The notes under the pieces were generated by a model. It worked only from the letters and a program-made list of their open reading frames with translations, had not been told where the DNA came from and made no database searches. Both the position numbers and the translations under genes were made by a program. Positions 21,801-33,480 of a DNA stretch of 64,000 bases are shown here, piece after piece; within the stretch, counting starts at the first letter, position 1; the number at the start of each line of letters is the position of its first letter. Source of the DNA: Diphasiastrum complanatum (taxonomy: Eukaryota > Streptophyta > Lycopodiopsida > Lycopodiales > Lycopodiaceae); the NCBI GenBank assembly GCA_029204225.1, contig CM055095.1, positions 38,868,141 through 38,932,140 on the forward strand, in the 5' to 3' direction.

Positions 21801-24800
21801 ATGGCTTCCAATGGTGGGATCATGCTAGAGTCTAGTGAAAGGTTGAGTTCATCAAACTACTCTACTTGGAAAGTGAGGATGGAGTCCTTACTTGAGTTGA
21901 ATGAACTCATGGACATAGTTGCAGAAATTGAAGAGAGACCTCTCACACTTCAAGAGCAACAAAGGTTTGATAAGAAGGCCAAAAGGGCTCTTCATATCAT
22001 TAAAATGAATGTTACAAATGAACTTCTCAAGGAAGTTGGAAAGTGTCAAAGTGCAAGTGAGGCATGGAATGCCTTAAAGAAGCTCTTTGAATCAAAGTCC
22101 ACATCTAGGGTATTGACCCTAAGGAGACAAATATTTTCTAGTAGGCAAAGAGAGGGTGAAAGTGCTCATGCATTTATCTTGAGAGTTAAGTCCCTAAGTG
22201 ATGATTTAGCATGCATTGATGAGAACATAAAAGATGGTGAAATAGTCCAAGTTATGTTGAATGGTTTGCTAAATGAACATGCTAACCTTGTGCAAAGTTT
22301 TGCCATTCAAAGAGTCTTGCCAAGTGTGGTTGACTTGCAAGAAATCTTATTGGCTGAAGAACATAGGTTGCAATCAAAGCTTGATGGTGCATCCTTGCAA
22401 GGTGGAGGTGAAGAGGCTTTCTTCACAAAAGGCAAATTCAAGGGCAAAGGTAAAGGCAAAGGGAAATGGTCCAAAGGTGGTAACTTTGATCATGATGATC
22501 ACTCTTCCTCTTCCTCTTCTACTAAGAACAATAAGTCAAAGTTCAAGTGCTTTTATTGTGGGATAAAAGGTCATTTTGCAAATGAATGTTATAAGAAGAA
22601 AAGAGAGCAAGGAGAGAGGCAAGGAAATCTTACAATAGATGAGGAAGAACATAACACATGTGAATCACTTGTTATGACTTCAAGTTTGTTAGCCAACATA
22701 GATGATAATGATCCTTGGTGGATTGATAGTGGAGCCTCATCTCACATGACAAGACATAAGGAATACTTTACATCCTTATTGTCTTATGAGGGAGAAGGTA
22801 ACATCATCTACACTGCAAATGATGGTCAATGTGACATCAAAGGCATAGGCACTATTCCTATTTCCCTTTCAACAAATAGGAAAGCAAATCTTGAAAATGT
22901 TTTGTACATTCCTTCAATCACTAAGAATTTGCTTAGTGTAAGTCAAATGATTGACAAAGGACTTGATGTGGAGTTCATTGGAGATGCATGTTTGATAAGT
23001 AAATGTGGATCCTTGATTGCTCAAGGTAGGAGGCATGGTAAACTTTTCAAGCTTGATGCATGTGTGATCTCTAATCATGAAGGATGTATGGCTAGGGAGC
23101 AATTGACAAACCAAGAAGTTTGGCACAAGAGGTTGGGCCATCCCAACTTCAAATCTTTGGAGGTAATGGCAAAGAAAGAGCTTGTTCTTGGTCTCCCTAA
23201 AAGTCTTGTTGCAAACAATAGTGTTTGTGAACATTGTGCCTTGTCCAAATCTCATAGACTTGCTTATTCTAGATCTACTTCTAGATCTAAAGAAGCTTTT
23301 CAACTTGTGCATTCTGATATTCATTCTTCTAGTACAACTAGCAATGGTGGGGCAAAGATGTATGCAACTTTCATTCATGACTTTAGTAGGTATACTTGGA
23401 TCTATCTTCTTAAAAGTAAGGATGAAGTGTTTGCTGCATTTGTCAAGTTCAAGAATGAAATGGAAAACCAATTCAATACAAAGATCAAATGCTTCAAAGA
23501 CTTTTGTATAGCACATGGGATTAAGAGGGAGATGTCTAGTCCTAGGACTCCACAACAGAATGGAGTGGCCGAGAGGAAGAATAGAACCCTTTGTGAATGT
23601 GCCAAGGCAATGAGACTACATGCTAATCTTGCTAAGTCTTTTTGGGGGGAAGCTTTAGCATGTGCTAACTATCTATGTAATAGATGGACAAGTGCTTCCT
23701 TGGATGGTAAAACTCCTCATGAGGTTCTTTATGGTAGAAGGCCGAGTGTCAAGCATTGTAGGATCTTTGGATGTACATGTTTTGTCAATATCACACTTGA
23801 TGATAGAACTAAAGAAGATCCTTCATCAAAGAAGGGTGTGTTTGTTGGCTATAGTGAAGTAAGCAAGGCTTACAAAGTGTACATTCCTTCTACAAAGAAA
23901 GTTGTCATAAGTAGGGATGTCATCTTTCATGAAGAGAATGTTTCCAATGTTGTTGATGTTGATGTTGATGTGCCTACTAATCATCATGATGTGCAAGATG
24001 TCTTGGATGAAGATGGAGATGCCACTCCAAAGCAAACTTCAAGGAAGACTCAAAGGCAAAGGGCTAAGCCATCAAGGCTAACCTATGATGAAAAAGGAAA
24101 GCAAGTGGTGGACAACTCTAACTTTGCTTTTCTTACCTCTTTTGATGAACCAACTTGTGTAGGTGAAGCAATTCAAAAGAAGGAATGGATCCAAGCCATG
24201 GATCATGAGCATCAAGCACTCATCAAAAGCAACACATGGAGGTTGGTAAAGCTTCCAAAGGACAAGAAGGCAATTGGTTGTAAGTGGATCTTCAAGATCA
24301 AGACAAATCAATATGGATCAATCAACAAGTACAAGGCAAGGTTGGTGGCAAAGGGGTATGCTCAAGAATATGGTATTGACTATGATGAGACCTTTGCACC
24401 CGTGGCAAAGATGGTAACTATTTGAATCCTAATCTCTCTTGCAACTCTTTATGATTGGGATATGTGGCAAATGGATGTTACTAATGCCTTCTTGAATGGT
24501 GATCTTGAAGAAGATATTTACATGGAGCAACCCGAGGGCTATGTTTCACATGATGAGCCTAATCATGTGTGCTATCTCCAAAAGAGTTTGTATGGGCTAA
24601 AGCAAGCACCAAGGAGTTGGTATGCTAAGCTCAATTCCTTCTTACTTTCTCAAAACTTTGTTATGAGTGAGTATGATCATTCTCTCTACTTTAGATTGAA
24701 TGAAAATGATATCACTTTACTTTTGATCTATGTTGATGACATTATCTTAAGTGGTGGTAACAGTCTAGATATAGATGAAATCAAGATGGCACTCAAAAGA

Positions 24801-25715
24801 GAGTTTGAAATTCAAGATCTTGGTAAACTTCATTATATCTTAGGAATAGAGATTATTAGAACTTCTAAATCTACATTCATATGTCAAGAAAAGTATGTTA
24901 ACTCTATTCTAAAAAGGTTTCATATGGAAGATTGTAAAGTTGTTTCTACTCCTATGGAATCAAATGTAAAGCTAACTACAAGAAGTAATGAAAGATCCTT
25001 CAAGGACATTACTCTCTATAGAAAGCTAATAGGATCTCTTATATGGTTAACCATCACAAGACCTGATCTAAGATTTGTGGTTGGTAAACTAAGTCAATTT
25101 ATGCAAGATCCTAGTGAGGCTCATTGGAAGCTAGGAAAGAGAGTACTTAGATACATCTCGGGATCTAGAGATTTTGGCATCTTGTATGGAGGTACTACAC
25201 CTAACCTTTGTGGATTTTCAGATTCAGATTTTGCAGGTGATCAAATGGATAGGAAGTCAACAAGTGCCTTTGCAATCTATCTTGGAGATGGAGTGGTCTC
25301 ATGGCTATCAAAGAAGCAACCAACTATCTCTCTATCTTCCACCGAAGCCGAGTACAAGGCATTAACAACATGCACCAAGGAGATTCTTTGGATCAAGAGG
25401 ATGTTATTGGATCTTCACTTGCTGGAACCAGAGAAGACTCCAATCATACTTTGTGATAACCTTTCAGCCCAAAGCTTGGCAAGCAATCCTGTTTTTCATG
25501 CAAGGAGCAAGCACATTGAGATTGCTCACCATTTTGTGAGAGATCAAGTCATTGCCAAAGAGGTGGAGCTTCAACATGTCTCTTCAAAGGAGTGTGTGGC
25601 TGATATCTTCACCAAACCATTGGGAAAGGACCTATATTTAATGCATAGATCTAATCTTGGAATGTGCTCAAAGACTATGTTGAAACTAGCATCCAATGTT
25701 GAAGAGGGAGTGTGA
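21801..25715 (+). pseudogene. Copia gag-pol polyprotein, one stop and one catalytic gap
   Basis: A single frame of 1304 codons plus terminator, with a TGA at codon 875. Gag spans residues 1-265 and holds a UBN2-type capsid region and zinc knuckle C250-C263. The protease has DSGAS at 309-313. The integrase zinc-binding residues are in WHKRLGH (441-447) and CEHC (476-479). The first integrase Asp is probably D506 in LVHSDIH, and the Glu is E591 in NGVAERKNRT. The segment that normally carries the second catalytic Asp (SDxGxE form) is missing between KIKC (564) and FKDFC, a gap of roughly 15-18 residues. Reverse transcriptase follows, with the stop inside it before YVDD (codons 977-980). RNase H has DSDFAGD and SLSSTEAEYKAL. 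The last codons overlap the purine tract and LTR start, as the frame ends VEEGV. Confidence 0.9.
25699..25710 (+). other. Polypurine tract
   Basis: TTGAAGAGGGAG directly precedes the 3' LTR; the same tract precedes the LTRs at 27315 (reverse), 30017 and 42679 (reverse). Confidence 0.9.
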
Positions 25716-26365
25716 AAATTGTCAACATTTCCTAGCTAGTTTGAGGCCTAAATTGGCTAAAATTGTAAATAGTTTTGGTTCTGGAGTTTCACACGTGTGA
25801 ACCAGGCCACAATGTTTTTATTTACTGTATTTTTTCAGTATGATGAAGTGTCAAACTTCATACCCTTCAAAATGAGACCATTTTGATGTATTTTGGTCAT
25901 ATAAGCCATTTTTAGCTATTTTTCCTATATAGGGAATATCTAGGGTCAAGTACCTTCTAGAGAGAGGAGAGAGAGTCATCTTCCTCATCCATAAATAGTA
26001 GGGAAGTCGTGGAGAACAGGTTGGAGAAACCTTTTGTATGCTTCATTGAGATCAATAGATCATTGTCATTGTTTCTTCCTCCATTGAGAGCATTGTTGTG
26101 TGTATTGTCTTCAAGCTATTGTGTATGATCTTAGGTGCTTTCCAAAAGTGGTAGGCTGATGTATTATGGACTGTATAATGCTATTTTGGGCCGCACTTGA
26201 TGTTTATGGAAGTTTCCATTTGTGATAAATGCTTTTTGATCAAGTTCTTTGCATTCTAGGTAGCATAGAATGTGTTGCCAATTCCTAGCTTATGTAGTTT
26301 GGAGTGCAAGCATTCAAGCCAATGATCTTGGAGTTTAGATCCACTTAGGATCTGTATTTTTCACA
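25711..26365 (+). repeat. 3' LTR of the 20-26 kb copia element
   Basis: 655 bp with one substitution relative to the 5' LTR. TTCACACGTGTGAA is at 25788-25801. Confidence 0.95.
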
Positions 26366-26370
26366 TAATT
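26366..26370. repeat. Target-site duplication TAATT, right copy
   Basis: Matches 19970-19974. Confidence 0.9.
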
Positions 26371-26614
26371 GTCCAATTCCATGTGAAATTCTACATGCAT
26401 GTCAATCTAGACATTGTCAACATTATGCATGTCATACTAGACCAACTAGACTTTATGCATGTCATTAGAACTTGATATACCTAACCCAAACTTGCCCTAT
26501 TCTACAAGGATATGTGCTCAATTCACATACCTTGGATATGTACAAAATATTTGCATGTGTAGGACCTCCAAACATCAACAAACATAAGATAGAGATGTTA
26601 TACAATTTCTAACA
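26371..26614 (-). repeat. Old copia LTR, part 2
   Basis: Continuation of 19393-19969 across the insertion. It ends ...TTTCTAACA, so the sense strand would start TGTTAGAAATTG. The end is inferred from the TG/CA rule only. Confidence 0.45.
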
Positions 26615-27054
26615 ACTGAGAGTCTCTTGTTTTTTCTTGTCAGCTTTTCTTTTATAAAGAGATTTCTCGTAACCAACCTTATTTTCAATGACTTCAAATG
26701 TAATAAACCTCTTCTTTGCGCCCAACGGAATAGGTCCTAGGTAAGGCTTCATTCCGGGTATGAACTTATTGAATACCACTTTTCGATCATCTGCACATAT
26801 TCACCGGAAGTAAAGGCAGTTCGGTAGTAAAGTCTTGCCATCATTAAATGTGTATCTTCCGTTTTCAAGGGCTAGTTGACAACCAACCTGATGGGTGGCA
26901 GGCCTTTATCCCAGTAGCATTCCAATGTCACAAGAAAGACTATAGCTAAACAATAGTTAACGCTCTCTTGGACTACAGTATCTGCACTGCCCCTATAGGT
27001 ATATCCAAACTTGAGGAGCGCATCCTGATACTTTACAAAGGTTGAGCTGAGATC
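26615..27054 (-). other. Unrecognised retroelement-like coding remnant
   Basis: The minus strand gives a 72-codon ORF (26872-27090) and further sense in other frames (for example PYLGPIPLGAKKRF near 26700). I do not recognise a family. The first 12 codons of the ORF lie in the neighbouring LTR. It looks like decayed coding sequence, not noise, because the frame can be followed across a stop. Confidence 0.35.
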
Positions 27055-27315
27055 TGTGAAGGATTTCAGATCATTCAAGAACCAATCCATGTCCCTGATC
27101 TTTGGTTACAAAAAAGAGCAAACCAACAATCCTGCCAATGTAGAAAAATCAGCATCTACATACAAAATGAGATGCAAACTCTAAGAGATACTGATCAAAC
27201 ATGAGCCAAAACATAAAATATGGCTGCTTTCCATACAATTACAGTACCCTACTATATTTCACATGATTTACCAAAATATGACTAAACTAGACTAAACTTG
27301 TTGAAATCTCTCACA
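27055..27315 (-). repeat. Copia 3' LTR with internal deletion
   Basis: Inverted match to 30017-30589. Both share the sense start TGTGAGAGATTTCAAC and the end ...GAAATCCTTCACA, after which they diverge. This copy lacks about 310 bases between the TTTGGTAAAT and CATGTGAAATATAG segments. Confidence 0.65.
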
Positions 27316-27780
27316 CTCCCTCTTCAACTAGTTTTGGCATAGTTTTAAATATACTACTTTGATCCAACTTTAAAATGATCTCCATCCTGAGTCTAGATCT
27401 CCTTTCTAAGGTTCTAAAGTATATTTCATAATTGATATAGAGAATAGTATCCAAATTGGATGTTTCACTATCTCTTACATCAATTTTACAAATGAGACAA
27501 TCCCAAGCTTCTTTGGCTGTTGTACAAGTACCTATCTCCCTCAATATCTCATTAGAGACATTCATCTTAATGTAGTGGAGAGCCATCCTAGTTTTCTTTT
27601 TGTATTTTTGAACCTCTTGAAGAACTTGTGGTTCTTCTTCAAGGCCAGAAACTATGTCCATCACATCTTGAAGGATCAAGATGGACTCCATCCTCATTTT
27701 TTAGATTGAATAGTTTGAAGTGGACAATCTTTCACTTGGTTCCAACAAGGATGAACCCATTGAAGACATTTGAAGTGAAG
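27316..27780 (-). pseudogene. Gag start fused to the 3' module; internally deleted element
   Basis: Gag begins near 27777 (MSSMGSSLLEPSERL), has a stop near 27700, and reads through the capsid region to KEAWDCL. It then jumps directly to CKIDVRDSETSNLDTILY and on to KLVEEGV at the purine tract. The jump removes everything from mid-gag to the 3' module. The same module ends the elements at 29.6-30.0 and 42.7 kb. Confidence 0.75.
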
Positions 27781-28500
27781 AAAACTCAAATGATGAACAA
27801 TAAATGTTGCTACACACTCTCAATAGGATCCAATAATAGAGTACTATCTCCTCCTATGAAAGATTTTTCAACTATTTTGAATTGATTCTCACTAGCTACA
27901 CAAATCTCTCTAAAACAAGATCTATTTCACATCAAATGATGGAGTATGAACAAAGTTAGGATCAAACACTCTTAGCACATGTGAAGTACACTAAGAAACC
28001 AAATTTGACTCAAATACAATGATATTGCATGAAACAAAATGGCTAAGATCTCAAAACAGTGCCTAGATCGCATATAGATGAGATTGGTAAGCTTACAACT
28101 GTGATTTTGGATCAACCAAGCAATCTCTTGACTAGACCAAATGTGTCCACCCAGGTCTAGGTGCCCTACCTAACCCTCTTCAAAATCTTATAACTTTTGA
28201 TTGACTCAACCAAATGGAATGAAACTGATTGCATCAAAATAGCTTCAAAACAAGTTGTCAAATAAGATAATTGGATCAAGCATGAGAGAGAATTTCCAAA
28301 CTGAAATTGGATGTTCCTCACAAGTGTCTGAGCACCTGATTTCGTACAGTACCAGGTCAGACCCAATCAATGTCCTTTTGATCTCTCTTGATCCAAAATT
28401 GAACAAGATAGCTAGGAAAATGGAGCTTGACAATTTCTAGCTCAAGATTGATGGATAGTTTTCGCTTAAATAGATCAAAATACATGGTAACCTTAGGTAG
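27781..28500 (-). other. Leader of the deleted element
   Basis: Untranslated sequence between gag and the primer-binding site at 28501; no ORF on the minus strand that I can support. Confidence 0.45.
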
Positions 28501-28512
28501 GCTCTGGTACCA
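28501..28512 (-). other. Primer-binding site (variant), tRNA-iMet type
   Basis: The plus strand reads GCTCTGGTACCA, one base from the standard site. Confidence 0.7.
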
Positions 28513-29247
28513 TGTTGATTTCACACGTGTGGATTCTCCACAACGTGTACTTGTGATCTCCTAAGGTGTGTAGATGCACCAAGATCAAGACTAGATTGAG
28601 ATTCAAGATCTATCTTTGATTCTATGGCAAAAACACACTACTACATGCATTCAATCACCTTCAACTCTCACTCACACGTGTGGGAAGTATTAAAAAATTA
28701 TTCTAAGTAAAAACAAGCTGCTCTCCTTGGATAGAGAGAGAAAAACCATCACGAGCTCTTGGGTAGAGAGAGAAAGCTAGAAATCCAATGACACTCAAAA
28801 TCCACACAATCACCAAATCAATTAGATCCAAAATGAGGAGTACAATGATACTAATAGATCCACGAGCTACCACTATGCTTAACTATGATTGGACCACACT
28901 TTGTCACCTCTTAGTCCTATTAGAACATTGATCCATGCACCTCTTAATTCTATTGGACTATATTCAAGCACACCTCAAATTCCTATTGGACCTCACATGG
29001 TTCCATCTCTAAATCCTATTGGACCTCTTAGAATTCATCAAACAAAAGCATTACACTTGTCTACACTCTAATTGGCACGAGTTTAGCCTCTTACTCTATT
29101 TTGCTCAATAGTGGCATTACAAGTGGAAATGCATAATTTGCCAACTATGCCAAATTTGTTCCTATCAACATCCTACACCTAGATGCTTGATATAAAAAAC
29201 ATAAGACCCCTATATCTAACATAGATAATCTTTTTCAGTTCTGCACA
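28513..29247 (-). repeat. 5' LTR next to the deleted element
   Basis: Runs from TGTTGATTTCACACGTGTGG to ...GTTCTGCACA. Its outer part (28880-29247) resembles 49560-49899. It carries two CACACGTGTG palindromes (near 28523 and 28673). It does not match the LTR at 27055-27315, so the two ends of this element come from different families or a rearrangement joined them. Confidence 0.55.
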
Positions 29248-29390
29248 GATTTGTTTTTGCAGGTTATTGAAGACTCAAGTAAGATCAAAGGAGCAACAAG
29301 GAAGTGTTGTTCAAGTTTACTTTAATTGTTCTATCTCATGCTTAAGCTATTTCATGTTAATGTGTGCCTCTTTGCTCATGTTGGCTTGGC

Positions 29391-29470
29391 TTTGATCTTG
29401 CCCCATCTTGCTACAATAGTAGCACTTCACCTTTGATTTGTCCTTCTTGACTTTGGTGGTTGATGGAGAT
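29391..29470 (-). pseudogene. Gag zinc-knuckle fragment
   Basis: The minus strand reads KSKVKCYYCSKMGQ, the first half of a copia zinc knuckle. It is surrounded by plus-strand module sequence. Confidence 0.4.
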
Positions 29471-29589
29471 GCCTTTGAGGGTCCTTCTTGATCCACTAGC
29501 TACATTGTCTTGCAATATCTTATTGTTGGAGTTGTACTAGAATTACTGGCTGGTTTTGCTGATGGAAATAAAGCTATTAGAGGTTCATT

Positions 29590-30016
29590 ATGTCACTCAT
29601 TCATGGCCAAGTCATCAAGTTATCTTGTTGGCAAGATGGAGATGGAGGGTCATTCATGGAGTTTTATGGTAGAGACATATCAAGAAAGGACAAAGTTGGA
29701 GGAGACAAGCAAGCAAATGGTCATCACTTGCATTTATTGTTTGGTTGTTGTAATTTTCCAGAGAGTTCAAAGTTTGAAGCATGGAGGAATCATTTCATTC
29801 ACATTCTATTTGGTTCTTCATGTTCTAGTTATATCTTGATGTGTAAAATTGATGTAAGAAATAGTGAAGCCTTCAATTTGGACACTATTCTCTATATCAA
29901 TTATGAAAGATACTTTAGAACCTTAGAAAGGAGATCTATACTTAGGATGGAGATCATTCTAAAGTTGGATCATAGTAGTATGGTTAAACTTATGCCAAAA
30001 CTAGTTGAAGAGGGAG
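29590..30016 (+). pseudogene. 3' module copy (ORF2-like), plus strand
   Basis: The 143-codon ORF (29590-30021) matches the second ORF of the 42-47.6 kb element: GGSFMEF, E-W-R-N-H, then CKIDVRNSEAFNLDT, a RRSILRMEIILKLD stretch and KLVEEGV at the purine tract. No known domain. It lies directly before an LTR, as in the other copies. Confidence 0.65.
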
Positions 30017-30589
30017 TGTGAGAGATTTCAACTAGTTTAGTCATATTTTGGTAAATTGTCAATATGAGGCAAAAATTCATTTTAGACTTAGAGATAAACT
30101 TTTTGAAGTTATATCAGTTTAAAATATATTCAATAAAACACTTTTTGAAAGTGTGGGAAAGTTGGTAGTTGAGTTTGAGAGAGATTCAAATTTGAACTTT
30201 GGGTGCATTATTATATATTGTTGCAGCTCATGGAGAAAGGAATCTTCTCTCTTCTCTCTCTCATTTCATCATTATACATGGTCCTCTTTGGGTTCTATTA
30301 CTCATTGGTGCACTCTCATGATGCTATATTGTAATCTTATGTGTAGAATGATCATTTATTGTTATTTTTGGTTCCACATGTGTGAAATATAGTAGGGTAC
30401 TATAATTGTACAGACAACAACTATATTTTATGGTTTGGTTCATGTTTGATCAGTATCTCTTAGAGTCTACATCTCATTTTGTGTGTAGATTCTAATTTTT
30501 CTACATTGGCAGGATTGTTGGTTTGCTCCTTATTGTAACCAAAGGTTAGGGACATGGATTGGATCTTGAATGATCTGAAATCCTTCACA
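30017..30589 (+). repeat. Copia LTR
   Basis: Starts TGTGAGAGATTTCAACTAG after the purine tract and ends ...AAATCCTTCACA. It is the full-length relative of 27055-27315 and of the fragment at 13370-13580. It contains the decayed palindrome TTCCACATGTGTGAAA near 30372. Confidence 0.7.
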
Positions 30590-30591
30590 TG

Positions 30592-30910
30592 ATGCAACGA
30601 GCTTTCAAAGATTTGTTACGCAGGAATCTAGAGATTTATCTCGAAGATCTTGATGTACATTTTTCTGAGGATAAACATCTCGATGCCCTTGAACAAGTGT
30701 TCATTTATTGTCGACGGTTCAGTATTTCATTGAATCCCGAAAAGTACCAAATCTGGGTTACCCATGGTTTGGTGCTGGGCCATATCATTTCTTGAAATGG
30801 TATAGCCGTTGATCCCAAAAAGATCAGAGTGATTCTAGAAATGCCCTTACTAGGAACAGTGAAGGAAATCTATGTCTTTTTGGGACACACAGGTTATTAT
30901 TGAATTTTTA
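30592..30910 (+). pseudogene. Ty3/gypsy reverse transcriptase fragment
   Basis: Reads MQRAFKDLLRRNLEIYLED, then a GLVLGHIIS segment, a stop, GIAVDPKKIRVI and FLGHTGYY. This is the order of the gypsy reverse transcriptase palm and thumb. The usual Y-x-D-D box reads YLED, so the catalytic pair is altered. It begins two bases after the LTR end. Confidence 0.8.
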
Positions 30911-33174
30911 TAATACACTACGGTAATAAAGTGCGGTAGTATATCAAATCGTTACCGACCCACGGTGGACAGAAGATAGGATTAAAGCTACAAAGTCATA
31001 TCGAAGTCGACATTAACTTTTAAAGTGAGTGGTTTGTCTGCATACAAAATATCGCTTCTGAAATGCTGAAGGAAAGATGGCATAACCATTTTGGTCAACT
31101 TGAATAGGTTGTTCCTCAGGATAATATTGTTCATCGGAATAGGGAAACTGTGGATAACCTTGCACCAGGAAGCAAAAAGGATGAATTGCTAGCTAAGCCT
31201 AAATGCTGAATCTGGATTCCTGTGACTTTTAGATATCCAAATTATGATCCACAAGTAGACTCTTCAAAGATGCATTGTAGGCCTGGAAAATCTTCTCAAA
31301 TTTATGCTAAGAAAAAGTGCAAGAAAAGCCGTACAACTTAGCAATTTTAAATCCTCTATAATTTTTTATTTTGACATTATGTGAAAATTCTTGATGAGTA
31401 GTGTACAATCTATTTTTCATAGATCTCCTAGCGGTTCAAATAAAAAAATAGGGATTAAATGTTGAAATCTTCATGACTTCATAAGTCTAGACTTGATCAA
31501 TCACATCCCTTTTCCAATTGGTAGATCTGTAATACATGTACACACATCAATCACACAATATTAGACATAGTACTGGTGATCTACATCCATATCACCCCAC
31601 CAATCACATTGAGAATTGCATTTGCATATCCCTCCTTGCATGGTTCTGAAATGGGCATTTCCTTAAATTTGATGGGATTGGGAGCAATTGCCATTTAGGT
31701 CATGAGTGGGTTTTAATTCAGGTGTGAAGACACCAGATTACTTGAAGATGTGGCAATAAAGACCAATTAGTTGTAGATGGATCCTAAGGGCTCAACCAAT
31801 GGCCTTTGGGAAAAAAGTGATTGTAGATACCATACATGATCCTTGTGGTTAGCAGCACCCAAGGAGGGTGCTGATCCTACTGTATGAGATTCATCACTAG
31901 GAGCTGATACCAAAAGGGCATCATGGGAAAATTAAAATTATGTTGATTTAAATTTGGATATTGCAGTATCGCATGATTTCGGGTTTTTCCATGGGCATTG
32001 TTGCATTGGCATAGTTTTACCTAATAGTGAGTAAGTTTACCGAGCATGCTAATCACACTTTCTCACATTAGGCTCATGATTAGCAAAGATTTGGAACTCC
32101 AACTTGGTTGCTTGTCAAAATTCCTTGATGTAGTTCAGCGGCATGATTCCTTCATTCAATATTCGTTAGGCACTTTTGACATCTGTAACAATATCAAAGA
32201 TTGAAATTTCTTCATACCAACTCGGTTAGGAGAATCTAGCACCACATCATATGCTGGTTCAAGCAGCTAGAGCGCCCACAGCTGCCCCTACTAGCTCATT
32301 TGACATAATTTATGCACTCTCTTTAACTTTTGAATGTGTTGTCAGTGGAGCAATGTGAAAATTCTCTTTCTGACTTTTGATTCCTCCATATTCGAATTGA
32401 ATGATACAGTCCCACTGTAGCTCTCACACGAACATCTTATAAAACATTCATCAGCCTGAACAATAATAAGTACATTGAACAGTCTCGAATCCATTAGAAG
32501 AATCTTCATCAAAATCTTTTAACATGCCCGAACTGCAATTTGGTGACAGTCCCTTGGCACCTGCGTATGTCTTTGGCATTGGTGTGCATGGATGTGAAAC
32601 CATGGCAAAAGATGGTGAAAAAGAGGTATATACAAGAGGGGGAAGAGACTTGGCAGTTAGGATTTTTTTTTTTTTTTGGCAACAAAGTGAGGGTGAGAAG
32701 GCTGAAAACAAAGAAAATGTTTGTATAGAGGGATAAAGAAAAAAAAAATAAAAGAAAATATGAAAGAGAAAATGAGTGAAAAACAATAAAAATAAAATTG
32801 AGTATCGGGATGTTTTTTCTGGACTTCTTTTCTCTCTTTTTTTGTTTTTTTTTCTGAAAAAAATACAAGGTGCGAGATATGCATCAGGGAGCCTTTTCCA
32901 ATTGTTGGCCCTTCTCATATTCGGCATCACAGATCTTTCGATGGGTTTCTGCAACTGTACGAACAAAACATGACCACAGTTGGTTGCATGTTGTGGATTG
33001 TGAACAGATTGGGAAAACACTGGGTGCATATTTCCAAGAAAGCCTATTGTGTACCATCTTTCCAACCTCACGATATTAACAAATGACGTTAAGTGAAAGA
33101 AATAGTAGGTCCGCTACAATGTAATTTGATCCACGATGGCTGGCATTTTGAAAGCTTTATTTTCTGCTCACTAG
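30911..33174. other. No gene recognised
   Basis: Decayed, AT-rich sequence with scattered short ORFs. ORFs at 32451-33071 are driven by poly-T/A and CTTT-rich runs (near 32666-32870). A gypsy interior is possible, but I cannot support a domain. Confidence 0.4.
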
Positions 33175-33480
33175 AATCAAACTAACTCTCGCAGACTCTT
33201 CTGTGCCCTGGTCTCAATGAGATGGAACATCAAAATTCTCTATAAGGATTCTTGACCACTAGAACTGAAAAATTTAGTGTCTGCGAGGGTTCTTTAGTAT
33301 TTTTCCATCTTTTTTCCACTGAAAACCCTCGCATAGACACTTAGATTATGAACTAATTCTTGCAAGCTCTACTGTGTTCTGGTCTCAATGAGATGGAACT
33401 TCAGGAAATTGAATTTTTTTCATTTTTCAAGAGTTTTTTGAATTTTTTTATGGGTTTTCTCTGTTTTTTCAAATTCTGTT
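33175..33480. repeat. Dispersed repeat related to the 18.6-19.4 kb tandem array
   Basis: Contains twice the phrase GGTCTCAATGAGATGGAAC, plus CTGCGAGGGTTCTT and CCCTCGCATAGACAC. The same phrases occur near 18470-18520 and 57496-57670. Confidence 0.6.

Larger units (their letters stand above)
19975..26365 (+). mobile_element. Ty1/copia retrotransposon, structurally complete, gag-pol nearly intact
   Basis: A 6391-bp element with 655-bp LTRs (TGTGAAAATTGTC...TTTTTCACA) that differ at a single base (20473 A, 26209 G). It has a tRNA-Met primer-binding site at 20630, a purine tract at 25699-25710 and a TAATT duplication. The leader before gag is long (about 1.17 kb). Near-identical LTRs point to a very recent insertion. 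The integrase gap and the stop in pol (see CDS entry) mean this copy was probably mobilised by proteins from a relative, or was damaged after insertion. Its R/U5-leader-gag segment is shared almost exactly with the element at 42033-47603. Confidence 0.95.

Noticed and set aside
22914-23605. Antisense ORFs inside the copia gag-pol
   Set aside because: Shadows of the long sense frame.
24423-24425. Programmed stop-codon readthrough in the copia pol
   Set aside because: The stop lies inside the reverse transcriptase domain, not at a domain boundary, so a point mutation is more likely.
32451-33079. Overlapping ORFs on both strands up to 206 codons
   Set aside because: Composed largely of Lys/Phe runs from homopolymers; no domain or conserved copy.
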